This document shows, piece after piece, positions 11,269 through 22,099 of a stretch of DNA of 64,000 bases. The DNA lies in contig NC_080541.1 of assembly GCF_028640845.1 (NCBI RefSeq), positions 174,830,502 through 174,894,501 of the forward strand, written 5' to 3'. The translations under genes and the position numbers were made by a program. Numbering within the stretch: position 1 is the stretch's first letter; each line of letters opens with the position of its first letter. This DNA is from Ahaetulla prasina (lineage: Eukaryota > Chordata > Lepidosauria > Squamata > Colubridae). The notes below the pieces were generated by a model. It saw only the letters and a program-made list of their open reading frames with translations, ran no database searches and was not told where the DNA came from.

Positions 11269-14200
11269 GTAGGAGAATTTCTAATTTTTTCCTTAACATG
11301 TGTTGGTTAATGTCTTAGATACCTAGTAACCTGCAAATTGAATGTTTTGATTCAGTTAGTATTTGCTGAGATAAACACTATTTTGCAAATATCCATCTTT
11401 TATCTCAGATTAGTTAAAAAAACAGAATGAATTACATAGCATGACATGGGCATCTATCTTTTATTCATATAATTTGTGTGCTACTACTGTCTTTACATGG
11501 ACACAACATCTGGAAATAAATTCCATTCAATTCAATGGCATTTTGTCAAAATACGTTTAAGCATGAATTACAAGTCTGTTTTGCTCTGTTATTCAACGTC
11601 ATGGTAAAGAACCTACGATAGTTACTGGACACAGAATTTCTCTTCTATGCTATATTATTTGATATAGTATTTTATAATATATGAAAATATTATTTATTTT
11701 CATAAAGAGCTAAATAAAGTAAATCTGGACTGGTTTCCATATTTAAATTCAAGGGAGAGACTGCCCTGTAAAGCCAGTTGTTTGTACATTAAAATCAGTA
11801 TTTAAAGGATAAAGCTTTCTCTCTGAAATAGTTCTCAGAAAGATGAGGAAAAGCATTAAGTTTTTCAAATTCTACATGTAGTGTGAAGAGATGTTGAAAC
11901 AGATTTAATCTACAGGTTTTCTGATAGAAATTTTTGCCATTGCATTAATAAATGTACTTTTTTACATGTAAAAGAGTACCTTTGTTCCTGTCTTCATTTT
12001 AATTGCTATGGAACCTTATCTATTAGCAATGTACAGCAATACCTTTCAAAGGATGCTTGCAGTTATGGTTGTTTGCAGACAAGCTATACAGATGGTTCTT
12101 GTTACAACCATAATTGGGACTGGACCTTCCATTGCTAAACAGTGCGGTCATTAAGTGAGATATTCCCAATTTTAAAATCTTTTTTGCTGAGGTCATTAAT
12201 ATGGCTTTCTTCATTGACTTTGCTTGTTGGAAGTCCCCTCTTAAGGTCACAAATGATGATCATGGGACCTTGGGACATAGAACCATCAAAAGCTTGTTAG
12301 TTGCCAAGCACCCAAATTTTAATCCCATGATCGTAGGGATGCTGTGATAATCATATGTTCAAAGATTAGTTGTAAGTCACCACCATCATAATTCTGAACA
12401 TTAATTAATTTCAATTGAAACTATTGATCATAAGTTAAGTACCTGTGTACTTAACAGTGTTGGTAAGATTTCATGCCAGCTAAAAATCTATCTTCCTTTT
12501 TCAGGTATTGTCAGCATTAATGAAAATAATGTCCAGGAGTTGATTGTGGCAGCAGACATGTTTCAGCTGTCAGAGGTGGTGGACCTTTGTTGTGAATTTC
12601 TAAAGGGACAGATTGATCCTATGAACTGCATTGGACTCTTCCAGTTTGCTGAGCAAATTGCCTGTCATGACCTTCTAGAATTCGCAGAGAATTACATCCA
12701 TGCCCACTTCCTGGAGGTTCACAATGGAGATGAATTCTTGGCATTGACAAAAGACCAGCTAATTAAGATATTGCGAAGTGAAGACCTAAGCATAGAAGAT
12801 GAGTACCAGGTTTTTATGGCTGCCATGCAATGGATTTTAAAAGACTCAGGGAAGAGAAAGAAACACGTTGTGGAAATACTGGATGCAGTGAGATTTCCTT
12901 TATTATCTCCACAAAGACTTCTGAAGTACATAGAAGGTAACTTCTTGAGACCCAGTTTGGTGTAGGTTAAGGTTCTGGATTAGAAATCAGAAGACTGTCA
13001 ATTCTAGTCCTCCCTTAGGCACAAAAGTTTAGCTGAGTGACTCTGGTCCAGTCGCTCACTCTCAGTCCAACCCATCTCACAGGTTATTGCTGTGGGGAAA
13101 ATATGCTAACTTGAGTTGCATAAAATTAAGGCAGAGTATACAGAATATAAATCTTAATTATAAATTGTAGAATAATAATAGGATACTAAGTTACCCAATA
13201 TAAGAATTAAAAACTGGTTTTATGAAGACTATTAACTATATACAAGTGTACCCTTACGTTATGTAATAATACCTAATATTAGTCGCCCTAACATGAAATT
13301 TCTGTAATATTAGAACTACTATTAATGCATTTATTTATTACCTTTTTTTATGCTGTCCTTCAATAAGTTTTCTTGGTGGCTTATTATACAACAGTATCAC
13401 TACAAATTAAAAAATAATAATTTATTAAAATACAATTTGTGTGTAATACAATTGAATATCATAGCAAATAACTCATGATATGATGCAAAACACAGTGGAA
13501 CTTGCCTTTTACAATCAGGAAAATATTGGATATTTTTTTTTATTTGAAGGAAAACAAGACATGGTAAATCAAGGTGAAGTAGGGCAGAAGAGGATGGATT
13601 GGTCATCAGTGTTTATTTCTTCTTATGTGAGAATTGATAGGTAAGGAAAAAGGAAATTTGGCATGAACTAAAAAGTGAAGATCCAGATTTTGGTTAAGTT
13701 TACAGCTTCTATTTTGTAATCTGGCCTAGTTTTTTGAGAGCAGATTGCTGTTCTGTTGAAGATACCGTGAGAGAACAGTATGTGATACGAAATCATGAAT
13801 TTCACCAGGCATCCAAATTTAACGGACTTAACGACTAAATAGCTAGATTTCTCTATGCCAGTTTCTCCTGCTTTATAGCCCCCATTGTGGATTACCCATT
13901 TCTCTACTTTTTAGGGTGATAGAGGATCAGAAAGGGACATTCCCCCCAATAGAAGAATGCAGATGCAGACTCATGCCCTAGCCTAGTTGCTTTTCTTTGT
14001 TTAAATCTTGTCTAGATATGTATGGAACGGTGCTTTCCCACCCCACCCCCTGTGGAAGTAATCAGGTTTTCAAAGGGGACGATCTGCAGTAAGGATCATA
14101 AAGTATTAAGAAATTAACTCTTAACCAGTGACTAAAAAAACTACATCAAAACACATTTTGCTACACAGGTAATCCTCAATTTACGGCCACAATTGAGTGC

Positions 14201-17200
14201 AAAATTTATGTTGCTAAATGAGACATTTCTTAAGTGAGTTTTGCCCCATTTTACAAGCTTGCTGTTGTATCTCGTCCGCTTTCACCACAGCCGGGGCCGC
14301 CTTATCTGCTTCCGAACGCTGAGGAATGTCCTAGTATGCCTCCCGGCCCCAGCCCTGGCTCCATGCCCAGACAGGCTGAGGAGGAAGAAGTACCTCCAGC
14401 CCCCAGCTCTGGCTCCATGCCCAGGCAAACGGAGCAACTAGACCCCTCCCCCTCCCCCACAGCATGTGAGCCTGAGGGAGGTCAATTACCAACAGCTGCA
14501 GACTGGAGTGACCCTCGCTTCAGAAGAATTGATAGGCGGCGGCGACAGAAGGAAGGGAGGGGCAGGCCTGGATAAGTGCTGAGTTATGGAGCCACACCCC
14601 ATGGCCTATATAAAGGATCTGCTTTCTGGCATTCTCTGAGTCAGGCAAAGTCTAACATATCTTGCTGAAGTCACTTTCTGGTCTCCTGCCTGCCTTGAGA
14701 ACTTTGCTAGGACTTTGGCAGAGCTGCAGAGGCACACCTGATTCGGATTTCCCTGACCCGGCCGTCAGCGGAGGAGTGGGACACGACACTTGCTTGCTAC
14801 AGGTGTTAAGTGAATCACTACAGCTGTTAACTTAGTAATGTGGTTATTAAGTGAATCTGATTTCCCCATTGACTTTGCTTGTCAGAAGGTTGCAAAAGGT
14901 GATGACATGACCCCAGGACACTGCAACCGTCATAAGTATGAGTTGCCAAGTTTCTGAATTTTGATCATGTAACCATGGGGATACTGCAGTGGTCGTAAGT
15001 GTGAAAAATGGTCATGTCACTTTTTTCAGTCTCGTAATTTTGAACGGTCATTAAGTGAACTGTTGTTAAGTCGATATTTTCATTGATATTGTCAGCCTTG
15101 TGAGATAGTTCAGAGAAGAAGCACAACTAGAAGTACTAGCTCTCACTTTATTGTAAGGTTACGTTAACAAATCTTGCAAGTTTGAAAGTTTCTTTCCATC
15201 ACTCACCTTTAGTCTGTAGCTCTTCCTCCTGTCTCTGAAGGTCATTTCCGTATAACATTACAGGCTGAGAGTTTTTTGTAAATAAAAAAAATGTAAACTG
15301 CACATATGTAATTTAGTTCAGTTACAAATTAGGTAGAGATCATCCTTGACTTACGACCAATCACTTAGTGATGATTCAAAGTTATGACCTATCAGAAAAC
15401 TGGGACTTATGACCCAGATCCAAACTTTATCATCCCCTCTCCCAGGGTCACATGACTGCAGTGAAGGCACTCGGCATTTATGGCCTTTTGCAGTGTCCTG
15501 AAATCACATGACCGTGTTCTATGACAGTTTTCCTGAAAACTGGTGCTTACTTCCAGTTTTCTGCAAAACTGAACCATAGCCAACTACAGGTAGTCCTCAA
15601 CTTACGACCACAATTGAGCCCAAAATTTATGTTGCTAAGTGAAAAATTTGTTAAGTGAGTTTTGCCTCGTTTTACGACCTTTCTTGTCACAGTTGTTAAT
15701 TGAATCACTACAGACATTAAGTGAATCGGGCTTCCCCACTGACTTTGCTGGTCAGAAGTTTGCAAAAGGGGACCACATGAATCTGGGACACTGCAACCAT
15801 CACAAATATGAACCCAGTTGTCAAACATCCAAATGTAAATCGCATGACTGTGGGGATGCTGCAATGGTTGTAAGTGTGAATAATGGTCTTAAAATCACTT
15901 TTTTCAGTGCCGTCGTAACTTTGAATGGTCACTAAATGAACTGTTGTAAATTGGGGACCACCTGTATGGGTTCGCTTAACAATTGCAACATTTGTACTTC
16001 TGACTGACGTTTGCTTAATGAATGGTGCAAAAAAAATGTAAAATTGGGTCAGTCACATAAACAACCCTTTTATAATCATTACGATTTACAGCCATAATTG
16101 CAAGTTTCATTACAGTCATAACTCGAGGATTATCTGTTTTTTACTTGATTGTTTTCTTTCTTTCTCAGGGATTTCAGATTTCAGTCTCCGAGTGGCTCTG
16201 CATACTCTGTTGAAAGAATATTGTGAAGTTGGTCAGTCTCCCAAAGAAAATAAGATGAGTAGTTTTCTCCAGGCACCTAAGACACGTCCACGGAGAAAAG
16301 CTAGGAAGTACATTTATGCAATAGGTGGGGATTCTTCCTAGCTTTTAAATATTTGGAAACCCCTAACTAGTCAAGAAATGCCTGCAAAATAGCTGATTGT
16401 TTATCCTGTTCCCACTTCTTCTGTAGGTGGTTATACTCGGTTGCAGGGAGGTCGTTGGAGTGATAGCAGAGCTCTCAGCTGCGTGGAGCGTTTCGACACT
16501 TTCAGTCAGTATTGGACTACTGTGTCTTCCTTACACCAGGCTCGCAGTGGCCTGGGTGTTACAGTAGTTGGAGGAATGGTCTATGCTATTGGAGGTAATT
16601 AAAATATATTGAGAAAAATATAGACTGTTGTTTGTATTGCTCATTTGATAGCTGTTATCCCTGTAAATCCAGACAAGAAGCCCAAGTTCAATCTTCACTT
16701 ACTTCATGTAAGATTACATTAACAGAATCTTACAAGTCTGAACCTATTAATCTCCTCCTTTCCTTTTACCCTTCAGAAAACTAGGGAGAGTTTCTTCTGA
16801 AACATTTCCCAAGTCATCTCACCTTCTGTGGGCTGAGACATCTTATACATACTGGCTGTGCAGCTCTCCCTCCTATCTCCCAAGTTCATTCCCATATACC
16901 ATGACAATAACTTAATTATTTAAAGGCGAGAACCGATCTTTAAGACTGACATATACCATTCCAGAGCATATTAGGAGTTATACAATGACATCCAGAGTTT
17001 ACCATATACATAGTAAATCATACAATAGATGGCAGGCAGCCTTTTCATTGGCAGGTACTATGCTTAACGTTTTTAGGACATTTTATTGCTCTGATTATGT
17101 AAAATAGGAAAATTTGCCTTATGCATAGGGACTGTTGCTCTAACGATTCCTATTACAGAAATTATTTGAATTCTGCACAACCCTGGTTTTGTTCCTGCCA

Positions 17201-20138
17201 TGATTATTTCTGTGTATTTTTCTTCCTTCCAAATATAATCTGCTTTTTCCACGTTTTTAAAACGTTATTCGAATACAATTTTTATTAACAATATAATAAT
17301 AATTTGTTTCTGCCATTTGTTTCTGTGTACTTTTTCTTCCTTCCAAATGTAAATTTGCTTTTTCCAGTTCTTTTAAACGTTATTCAGAGACAATAATTAT
17401 TAGTAATATCTATTTATTTAGGAAAAGTGTATCTGGGAGATAAAATTCTCCCCGGGCTGATCAGAGCCACAATTTCTTATCATCTTTAGTAAAGATTTAT
17501 GCCACTCAGTTTAGAGATTGTACAATGTGCTGTGGTCATCTAGTGACTTTAATTTATAATCTGCATTAATAGTGATTCAGATTGATAAATTAAGCCAATA
17601 CTCAGCCACAGTACAGTAACTGTATTCCTAAGCTATTGTAAAACATACTTTCTACCTCTTCCCAAGGTGAAAAAGACTCTATGATTTTTGACTGTACTGA
17701 ACGCTATGATCCTATTACAAAACAATGGGCAGCTGTAGCTTCGATGAATCATCCTCGCTGTGGCCTTGGAGTATGCACCTCATATGGGACTATCTATGCT
17801 TTGGGCAAGTGTTTTGACTACTAAATCTATAACTGTTTAAGTTAGGAGCAGTATTGTATTTGGGACATGTACCACTACGTAGCATGGCAGCTTTTGAGTA
17901 CGCAGTAATAAAGTTGTCTTCAAATCTTGTGAGACATCTGGATACCTTGATAAATATCGTTTCTGGTAGCCTAACACAAATGTTTTCTTAGGAGATTCCA
18001 AAGGTAAGGTCTGCTAAAACAGCTTCACCATCTTGCTTACCACATTGTATCTTTTGTAAGATAATATACAGGATATTTAAATTTAATTATTGCTGTATGC
18101 AACGTAATGTATTATACTTCGTTTTAAAGCCAAAGCCATGTAATATTAAAACCTGTGCTACTGAAATATTGTACAATTGTAAAACGTTGTGAGGAATGTT
18201 TATGTATTAGGGCTATAATCTATTATATATCTGATTGTTTTCAAGACTGTGACAATCTGTTTGCTATGCAATATTCTTTACCTGCACACTTGCATTGATT
18301 TTCAGGAGGTTGGGTTGGAGCAGAAATTGGCACTTCTGTTGAACGTTTTGATCCTGAAGAGAATACTTGGGAAATTGTGGGCAGCATGGCTGTGCCACGT
18401 TACAATTTTGGATGTTGTGAAATACGAGGTGAGGGTTTTAGAATTTTGGGACCATTTTGCTTAGTGCAAATTATATAATAGGCAGCAGTCAGTCTGCATT
18501 CATTATGGTTAATAATTATATTCAACATAACAATAGCTGCAAGTGCTTTCAGTGTGATAAGCATTTAAATTTCCAGATTCAATATTTTAGATACTGTAGG
18601 AGAGCTACATTAGTTTATATTAGCTAAAAATGAGGCAGAATCCAGTAACAGATTTATTAAAAATCAACAGCTGTAGCTCATAAAAGCTTATGACTTTTAA
18701 TAAAATGTGTTAGTCTGAAAATATGCTGCCCAACTCTTTCTAATATATTAAACTTAAGTTGAAATCCTATATACTGATATATTTGTTGGGAATAGTTTCA
18801 GTAGACTCAGTTGGGCTGAATTTTGAGTAAACTTGCATAACATTGCTCAGTTAAGACATGACCAGAAAATTTTATATCCTCGTGAGATTCTCTCTCCTGT
18901 TTTGAAGGATGAAATTCAAACACACTATTTACAATATAAAATGGTTTAAAAACAGTCCTTCGCAGAAATGAATTAATTACAATCTGTAATTTATTCAAGA
19001 GCAATCCCAATAATGAAAGCTATTGATTTCCCCCTATAGATGGGATTGCATGATGGCTTCTTTGTCACCTGGCAGTGGTTTAATAGGAAACTGTTATATT
19101 CATAGGTTTAATCTATGTTGTGGGAGGCATTGGCAATGAAGAAATAGAACTATGTTCTGTGGAAGTCTATGACCCCCTGTCTAAGCGCTGGTCTACCCTT
19201 CCTGAAATGGGCACCAGAAGGGCGTATCTAGGAGTGGCTACTTTGAATGACTGCATCTACGCTGTTGGAGGGTGGAATGAAATTCAAGGTGCTCTTTCAA
19301 CTGTTGAGAAATACTCATTTGAAGAGGTAGGATTTAGCTTTCATATCAAAATAACTATTTGTGCTGCCTGGTAGAATTTTTCTGATTTTTTTAAATTCAC
19401 TATCAATATTGTATCTGTTTGTTCTCCAGAATGGCACAAGCAGTTTATGCTTCTAACTCTTTGTATGAGTGTTATATTGCTAAAGGAATGGCTTTCTTGG
19501 ATAAATATAAAGCTAAACAGAGCAAAGTTCAAACCTGGTGATCAGAGTCACTTTGCCAGGCCAGGAGAAACTTCCAACCAGACAGAGCAGATTTTCAAGG
19601 GACATAGACAAAATCTGAGAAATTTCCCTTCTGTACAAAGAATCATCAGGAATTTTGCTCTTGAATCCAATTCATTACACAAATGCTAATATTTTCTGTT
19701 CTGCCTCTGCATTTTTTTCTGGATTCGTGAATTTGAATAAATATTTGTTTGTCTTTGATTGCTAATATATAGCAGCACTTTACCTTGCCAGTGCCTTAAA
19801 GACCATTATAACTGTTCTTATGTCTATAGATTTGCTCCGGAAGGAAAATGCAGTATATTTTAGTAGTATACTTTAGTATACAAAGATAATTCTTTATGTT
19901 GTTTTATTATCAGGAAAAATGGACGGAAGTTGCTTCAATGAAAGTCCCAAGAGCTGGAGTATGTGTCATAGCTGTGAATGGCTTCCTTTATGCCACAGGA
20001 GGCAGGACTGCCAGTTATGAGGCAGCTGCTCCTGTAACTTCAGATTCTGTGGAAGTGTATAATCCACATGTGGATACTTGGACTGAAACTTCTAACATGA
20101 TCACCAGCCGCTGTGAAGGAGGTGTGGCAGTTCTTTGA
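10977..20138 (+). CDS. IPP: IPP, kelch-like BTB-BACK-kelch actin-binding protein (eight exons, 584 aa)
   Basis: Joined coding exons: 10977-11268, 12505-12936, 16169-16324, 16427-16594, 17667-17804, 18306-18428, 19106-19326, 19914-20138, totalling 1755 nt or 584 aa plus stop, equal to human IPP. Order: BTB/POZ (about residues 30-135, with [11 protein letters not shown]), BACK (about 140-250, with [20 protein letters not shown]), then six kelch repeats from about 288, each with the GG pair (YAIGGYT, YAIGGEK, YALGGWV, YVVGGIG, YAVGGWN, YATGGRT). IPP is known as an actin-binding kelch protein; BTB-BACK-kelch proteins often act as cullin-3 adaptors, which is inference here. Introns 1-6 are all phase 1 and split a glycine codon; intron 7 is phase 0. 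Intron 5 has a GC donor. A MITE sits exactly at the stop codon. A neighbouring TMEM69 and GPBP1L1 support orthology. Confidence 0.97.
12089..12445 (+). mobile_element. TA-target MITE in IPP intron 1
   Basis: A diverged copy of the family at 8348. Left end CAGATGGTTC after TA (12087-12088), right end AAGTACCTG followed by TGTA. The interior phrases match. Confidence 0.7.
12505..12936 (+). CDS. IPP: IPP coding exon 2 (residues 98-241)
   Basis: Acceptor TTTTTCAG at 12504 and donor GAAG|GTAACT at 12936. Encodes the end of BTB and most of BACK, through [14 protein letters not shown] begins about ten bases after the donor. Confidence 0.96.
12946..13135 (+). mobile_element. tRNA-type squamate SINE in IPP intron 2
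   Basis: Contains the SINE phrases CCAGTTTGGTGTAGGTTAAG, AATTCTAGTCCT and CCCATCTCACAGG in the usual order. It starts about ten bases after the exon 2 donor. Related minus-strand sequence lies at 31140-31256. Confidence 0.7.
13136..14165. other. IPP intron 2, left part
   Basis: AT-rich intron sequence with no recognised repeat apart from short T-rich runs. Confidence 0.5.
14166..15075 (+). mobile_element. TA-target MITE interrupted by a solo LTR
   Basis: Left part (14166-14262) and right part (14789-15075) together give one copy of the 8348 family, with the interior phrases in order. The 526-bp LTR sits between them. The far right end is decayed after GTTGTTAAGTCG. Confidence 0.8.
14263..14788 (+). 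mobile_element. Solo LTR (526 bp) of an unassigned LTR retroelement
   Basis: Starts TGTTGTATC and ends CACGACA, with short inverted TGTTGT/ACGACA ends. It is flanked by the 5-bp duplication CTTGC (14258-14262 and 14789-14793). A TATA box CTATATAAAGG lies at about 14607. The open frames inside are LTR sequence, not a gene. A solo LTR arises by recombination between the two LTRs of a full element. Confidence 0.85.
15110..15270. repeat. Unassigned dispersed repeat, first copy
   Basis: Shares an ordered set of phrases (AAGGTTACGTTAACA, ATCTTGCAAGT, CTCTTCCTCCTGTCTC, TCATTTCCGTATA) with 16680-16910. Family unknown. Confidence 0.5.
15335..16137 (+). mobile_element. Older MITE, split by the insertion at 15587
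   Basis: Left end TCATCCTTGACTTACGACC (from about 15342) and right end CATAACTCGAGGATTATCTG (to about 16137) are complementary. The interior is interrupted by the younger TA-MITE at 15587-15964. Confidence 0.65.
15587..15964 (+). mobile_element. TA-target MITE, near-complete (378 bp)
   Basis: CAGGTAGTCCTCAACTTACG at the left and GGGGACCACCTG at the right, flanked by TA at 15585-15586 and 15965-15966. It is the best-preserved copy of the family in the window. Confidence 0.85.
16169..16324 (+). CDS. IPP: IPP coding exon 3 (residues 242-293)
   Basis: Acceptor TTTCTCAG at 16168, donor ATAG|GTGGGG at 16324. Encodes the BACK-kelch linker, [19 protein letters not shown] through [10 protein letters not shown]. 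Confidence 0.95.
16427..16594 (+). CDS. IPP: IPP coding exon 4 (residues 294-349), first kelch blade
   Basis: Acceptor TTCTGTAG at 16426, donor GGAG|GTAATT at 16594. Contains [16 protein letters not shown] and ends in GGMVYAIG. Confidence 0.96.
16680..16910. repeat. Unassigned dispersed repeat, second copy (IPP intron 4)
   Basis: Aligns by eye with 15110-15270 through AGATTACATTAACA, ATCTTACAAGTCTG and CTCTCCCTCCTATCTCC. No coding potential. Confidence 0.5.
17196..17412 (+). repeat. Diverged tandem duplication, two units of about 105 bp
   Basis: Both units contain TTTCTGTGTA, TTCTTCCTTCCAAAT, TTGCTTTTTCCA-like and AACGTTATTC in the same order, in IPP intron 4. Confidence 0.65.
17667..17804 (+). 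CDS. IPP: IPP coding exon 5 (residues 350-395), with a GC splice donor
   Basis: Acceptor TTCCCAAG at 17666. The frame and the family sequence require the exon to end at 17804 in TTTGG, followed by GCAAGT. The nearest GT (17809) would break the frame. GCAAGT is the standard GC-AG donor form. Confidence 0.93.
18306..18428 (+). CDS. IPP: IPP coding exon 6 (residues 396-436)
   Basis: Acceptor GATTTTCAG at 18305, donor CGAG|GTGAGG at 18428. Encodes [17 protein letters not shown] and the next blade strand. Confidence 0.95.
19106..19326 (+). CDS. IPP: IPP coding exon 7 (residues 437-510)
   Basis: Acceptor ATTCATAG at 19105, donor GAAGAG|GTAGGA at 19326. Contains [15 protein letters not shown] and [11 protein letters not shown]. 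Its end is phase 0. Confidence 0.95.
19914..20138 (+). CDS. IPP: IPP last coding exon 8 (residues 511-584 and stop)
   Basis: Acceptor TTATTATCAG at 19913. Ends [10 protein letters not shown] followed by TGA at 20136-20138, the same C-terminus as human IPP. The TGA lies inside the target duplication of the MITE that follows. Confidence 0.96.
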   Translation, partial: EKWTEVASMKVPRAGVCVIAVNGFLYATGGRTASYEAAAPVTSDSVEVYNPHVDTWTETSNMITSRCEGGVAVL

Positions 20139-20140
20139 AG

Positions 20141-20244
20141 TAGGGGTCTCCAACCTTAGTAACTTTAAGGCTTGTGGACTTCAACTCCCAGAGCTGGGAG
20201 TTGAAGTCCACAAACCTTAAAGTTACTAAGGTTGGAGACCCCTG
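20141..20244. mobile_element. Palindromic hAT-type MITE inserted at the IPP stop codon (104 bp)
   Basis: Ends TAGGGGTCTCC...GGAGACCCCTG and folds into one long hairpin. The 8-bp duplication CTTTGAAG is perfect (20133-20140 and 20245-20252), and its left copy contains the IPP stop TGA (20136-20138). The IPP protein end is therefore unchanged and its 3' UTR begins with the hairpin. Confidence 0.9.
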
Positions 20245-20252
20245 CTTTGAAG

Positions 20253-21299
20253 AATACCATGCTTTAAAAAAAACAGCAAAAATTGAAGTGAGAATTTAAA
20301 TGCTGTAAAGAAACTGAAGATTTGGGTAGCGGTTAAGAAAGTGTGTGCAGTTAAAAGAGGAATTGATTTTTAAAGCATATCCAGAAATTTACAACAATTG
20401 TTACTGAAACCGTTTAAATCTTTATGCTTGTCTGTGGAACAGTTTGTAGACAATTCTGACAATAGAAACTTCTTGGTTTTTAACATCTGCCATTGACATT
20501 TGGAAAGTTTCTGTGGTTTATCATGTTAGGAAACTCATTTGAAGCACAGAAAGTTAAAATTGACAAATTCATTTCAATATTTAATAGATACTATAATTTT
20601 TCTAAAATCATTATTTCTTTTAGACTTGTTAAAGGTCTCTCATTTTGGGGAAATAAGAGATTGGCTAATGTGACTCCGTGATCTAGTTCACTTGTCAAAC
20701 TAATTCTTCCCATTAGATTTCACAGCTTACAGTAATATTTATTTGCATTTCTTCAGTTGCCCAATCACATGACTGGGTGATGTACTTTAGATTTATTTGT
20801 ACATCAGATAACAGAGGGGGAGGGTGGGAGGGAGGATAGGATAGGATAGGGAGCGGGGGGAGGAAAGAAAGAAAGAAAATGGTCATTCCAGAAGAGAATA
20901 GTGAAACCTCTCACTCAGGGTGCTCATTTTCCAGTTTAGCCCCATGCTGGGAGAAAGAACGAGATCTTCAACACTCATTAAAAGAAGAGGTTTGAGACTA
21001 TTCCAAAGGACAGGGACTGAGAATCCAAGCATCCTGGGTTGTGTCAGATGTCATCATTTAATGATTGAGACTTGAAGCATACAGTGTCTTACCGAAATTT
21101 ACCGAATTCGGAAATTTACCGAATGTGCAGAAATAATGGAAAAGAGACAGTCCCTCAAACAAGTAGGCTCTATGTCATTTAGTGTTTTATAAGTGGTAAC
21201 TAAAATCTTGAATTGCACCCCAGAGACTCTCGTTACAAGTGCAGTTCATAAGGGAAAATCATCTTATGGTATGCCCATAACTGTTTTTGCCTGCACAGT
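20253..21299. other. IPP 3' UTR and downstream spacer
   Basis: AT-rich with a purine-rich patch (20814-20880). I could not fix the polyadenylation site; ATTAAA occurs near 20977. Confidence 0.45.
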
Positions 21300-21960
21300 C
21301 TGGACCAGCTGAGCTTTCTAAGTAGTCTTCAAGGACAGCCCATATAAAGCACATTGCAGTGGTCCACACATGGAAAACCAAGGTATGAGTGACTCAGAGC
21401 TGCCTCCTCGGTGCAGCAGGTGCTGAAGATGAATCTCTGAAGGCTTTTTTGGCTACAGCTGCTATTCAATTTTTGAGTAATTCTGTCTGGGGAAATGCAA
21501 CCCCCATGGAAAGTCTGGTTCCATAAGATACACGCACCCACAGCCATTTGGTCTTATTGGGATCTAACTGAGCTTAAGTTTGTTGCTCTCCATCCATACC
21601 CCCACAGACTCCAGGGACTGGGATAAGACCTGACATCACTTGGTCAACTAGGTTAAGATACGTAATTTTTTATTATCAGTATAATGACAATACCTGTGTC
21701 AACAGGAGTTTACCTGGTGGCCTCATGTAGATGTTAAACAAGAGAGATAATACCATTAAGTCCTCTACACCCTACAGGTCTGGAACTTTGGATTTCATTT
21801 CTCAAGCCCACCAACTGGAACAGGCTATGGAGGAATGTGGAGATCCATTGCAAAATCATGCCCCCAATCTTCAGTTGTTCCAAATGGATACCGAAATTGA
21901 TAATATTGAAGGCTATTGATAGATCAAGGAAAGTCAGGATGGTTGCACCATTCCTGTCCC
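21300..21960 (-). mobile_element. Old CR1/L3-like LINE fragment
   Basis: Minus-strand phrases such as DHCNVLYMGCP and antisense blocks resembling the CR1 at 3400-4100 (for example CCCATATAAAGCACATTGCAG) identify it. Many stops and indels are present. Confidence 0.75.
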
Positions 21961-22099
21961 AACTCTGCTAGTGTAATGACTTATGAGAATGATCTTAAGA
22001 GATTGGGCCAGAGAATGATGTTGACTAGGAACAGATAAGAGACAGCATAGTCTGCAGCTGGATAGTGAAGCTAGGGGTAAGAGGCTCAGAAGAGACCCT

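Noticed and set aside
14234..14575. 113-codon proline-rich open frame
   Set aside because: It lies inside the solo LTR at 14263-14788 and begins in the MITE.
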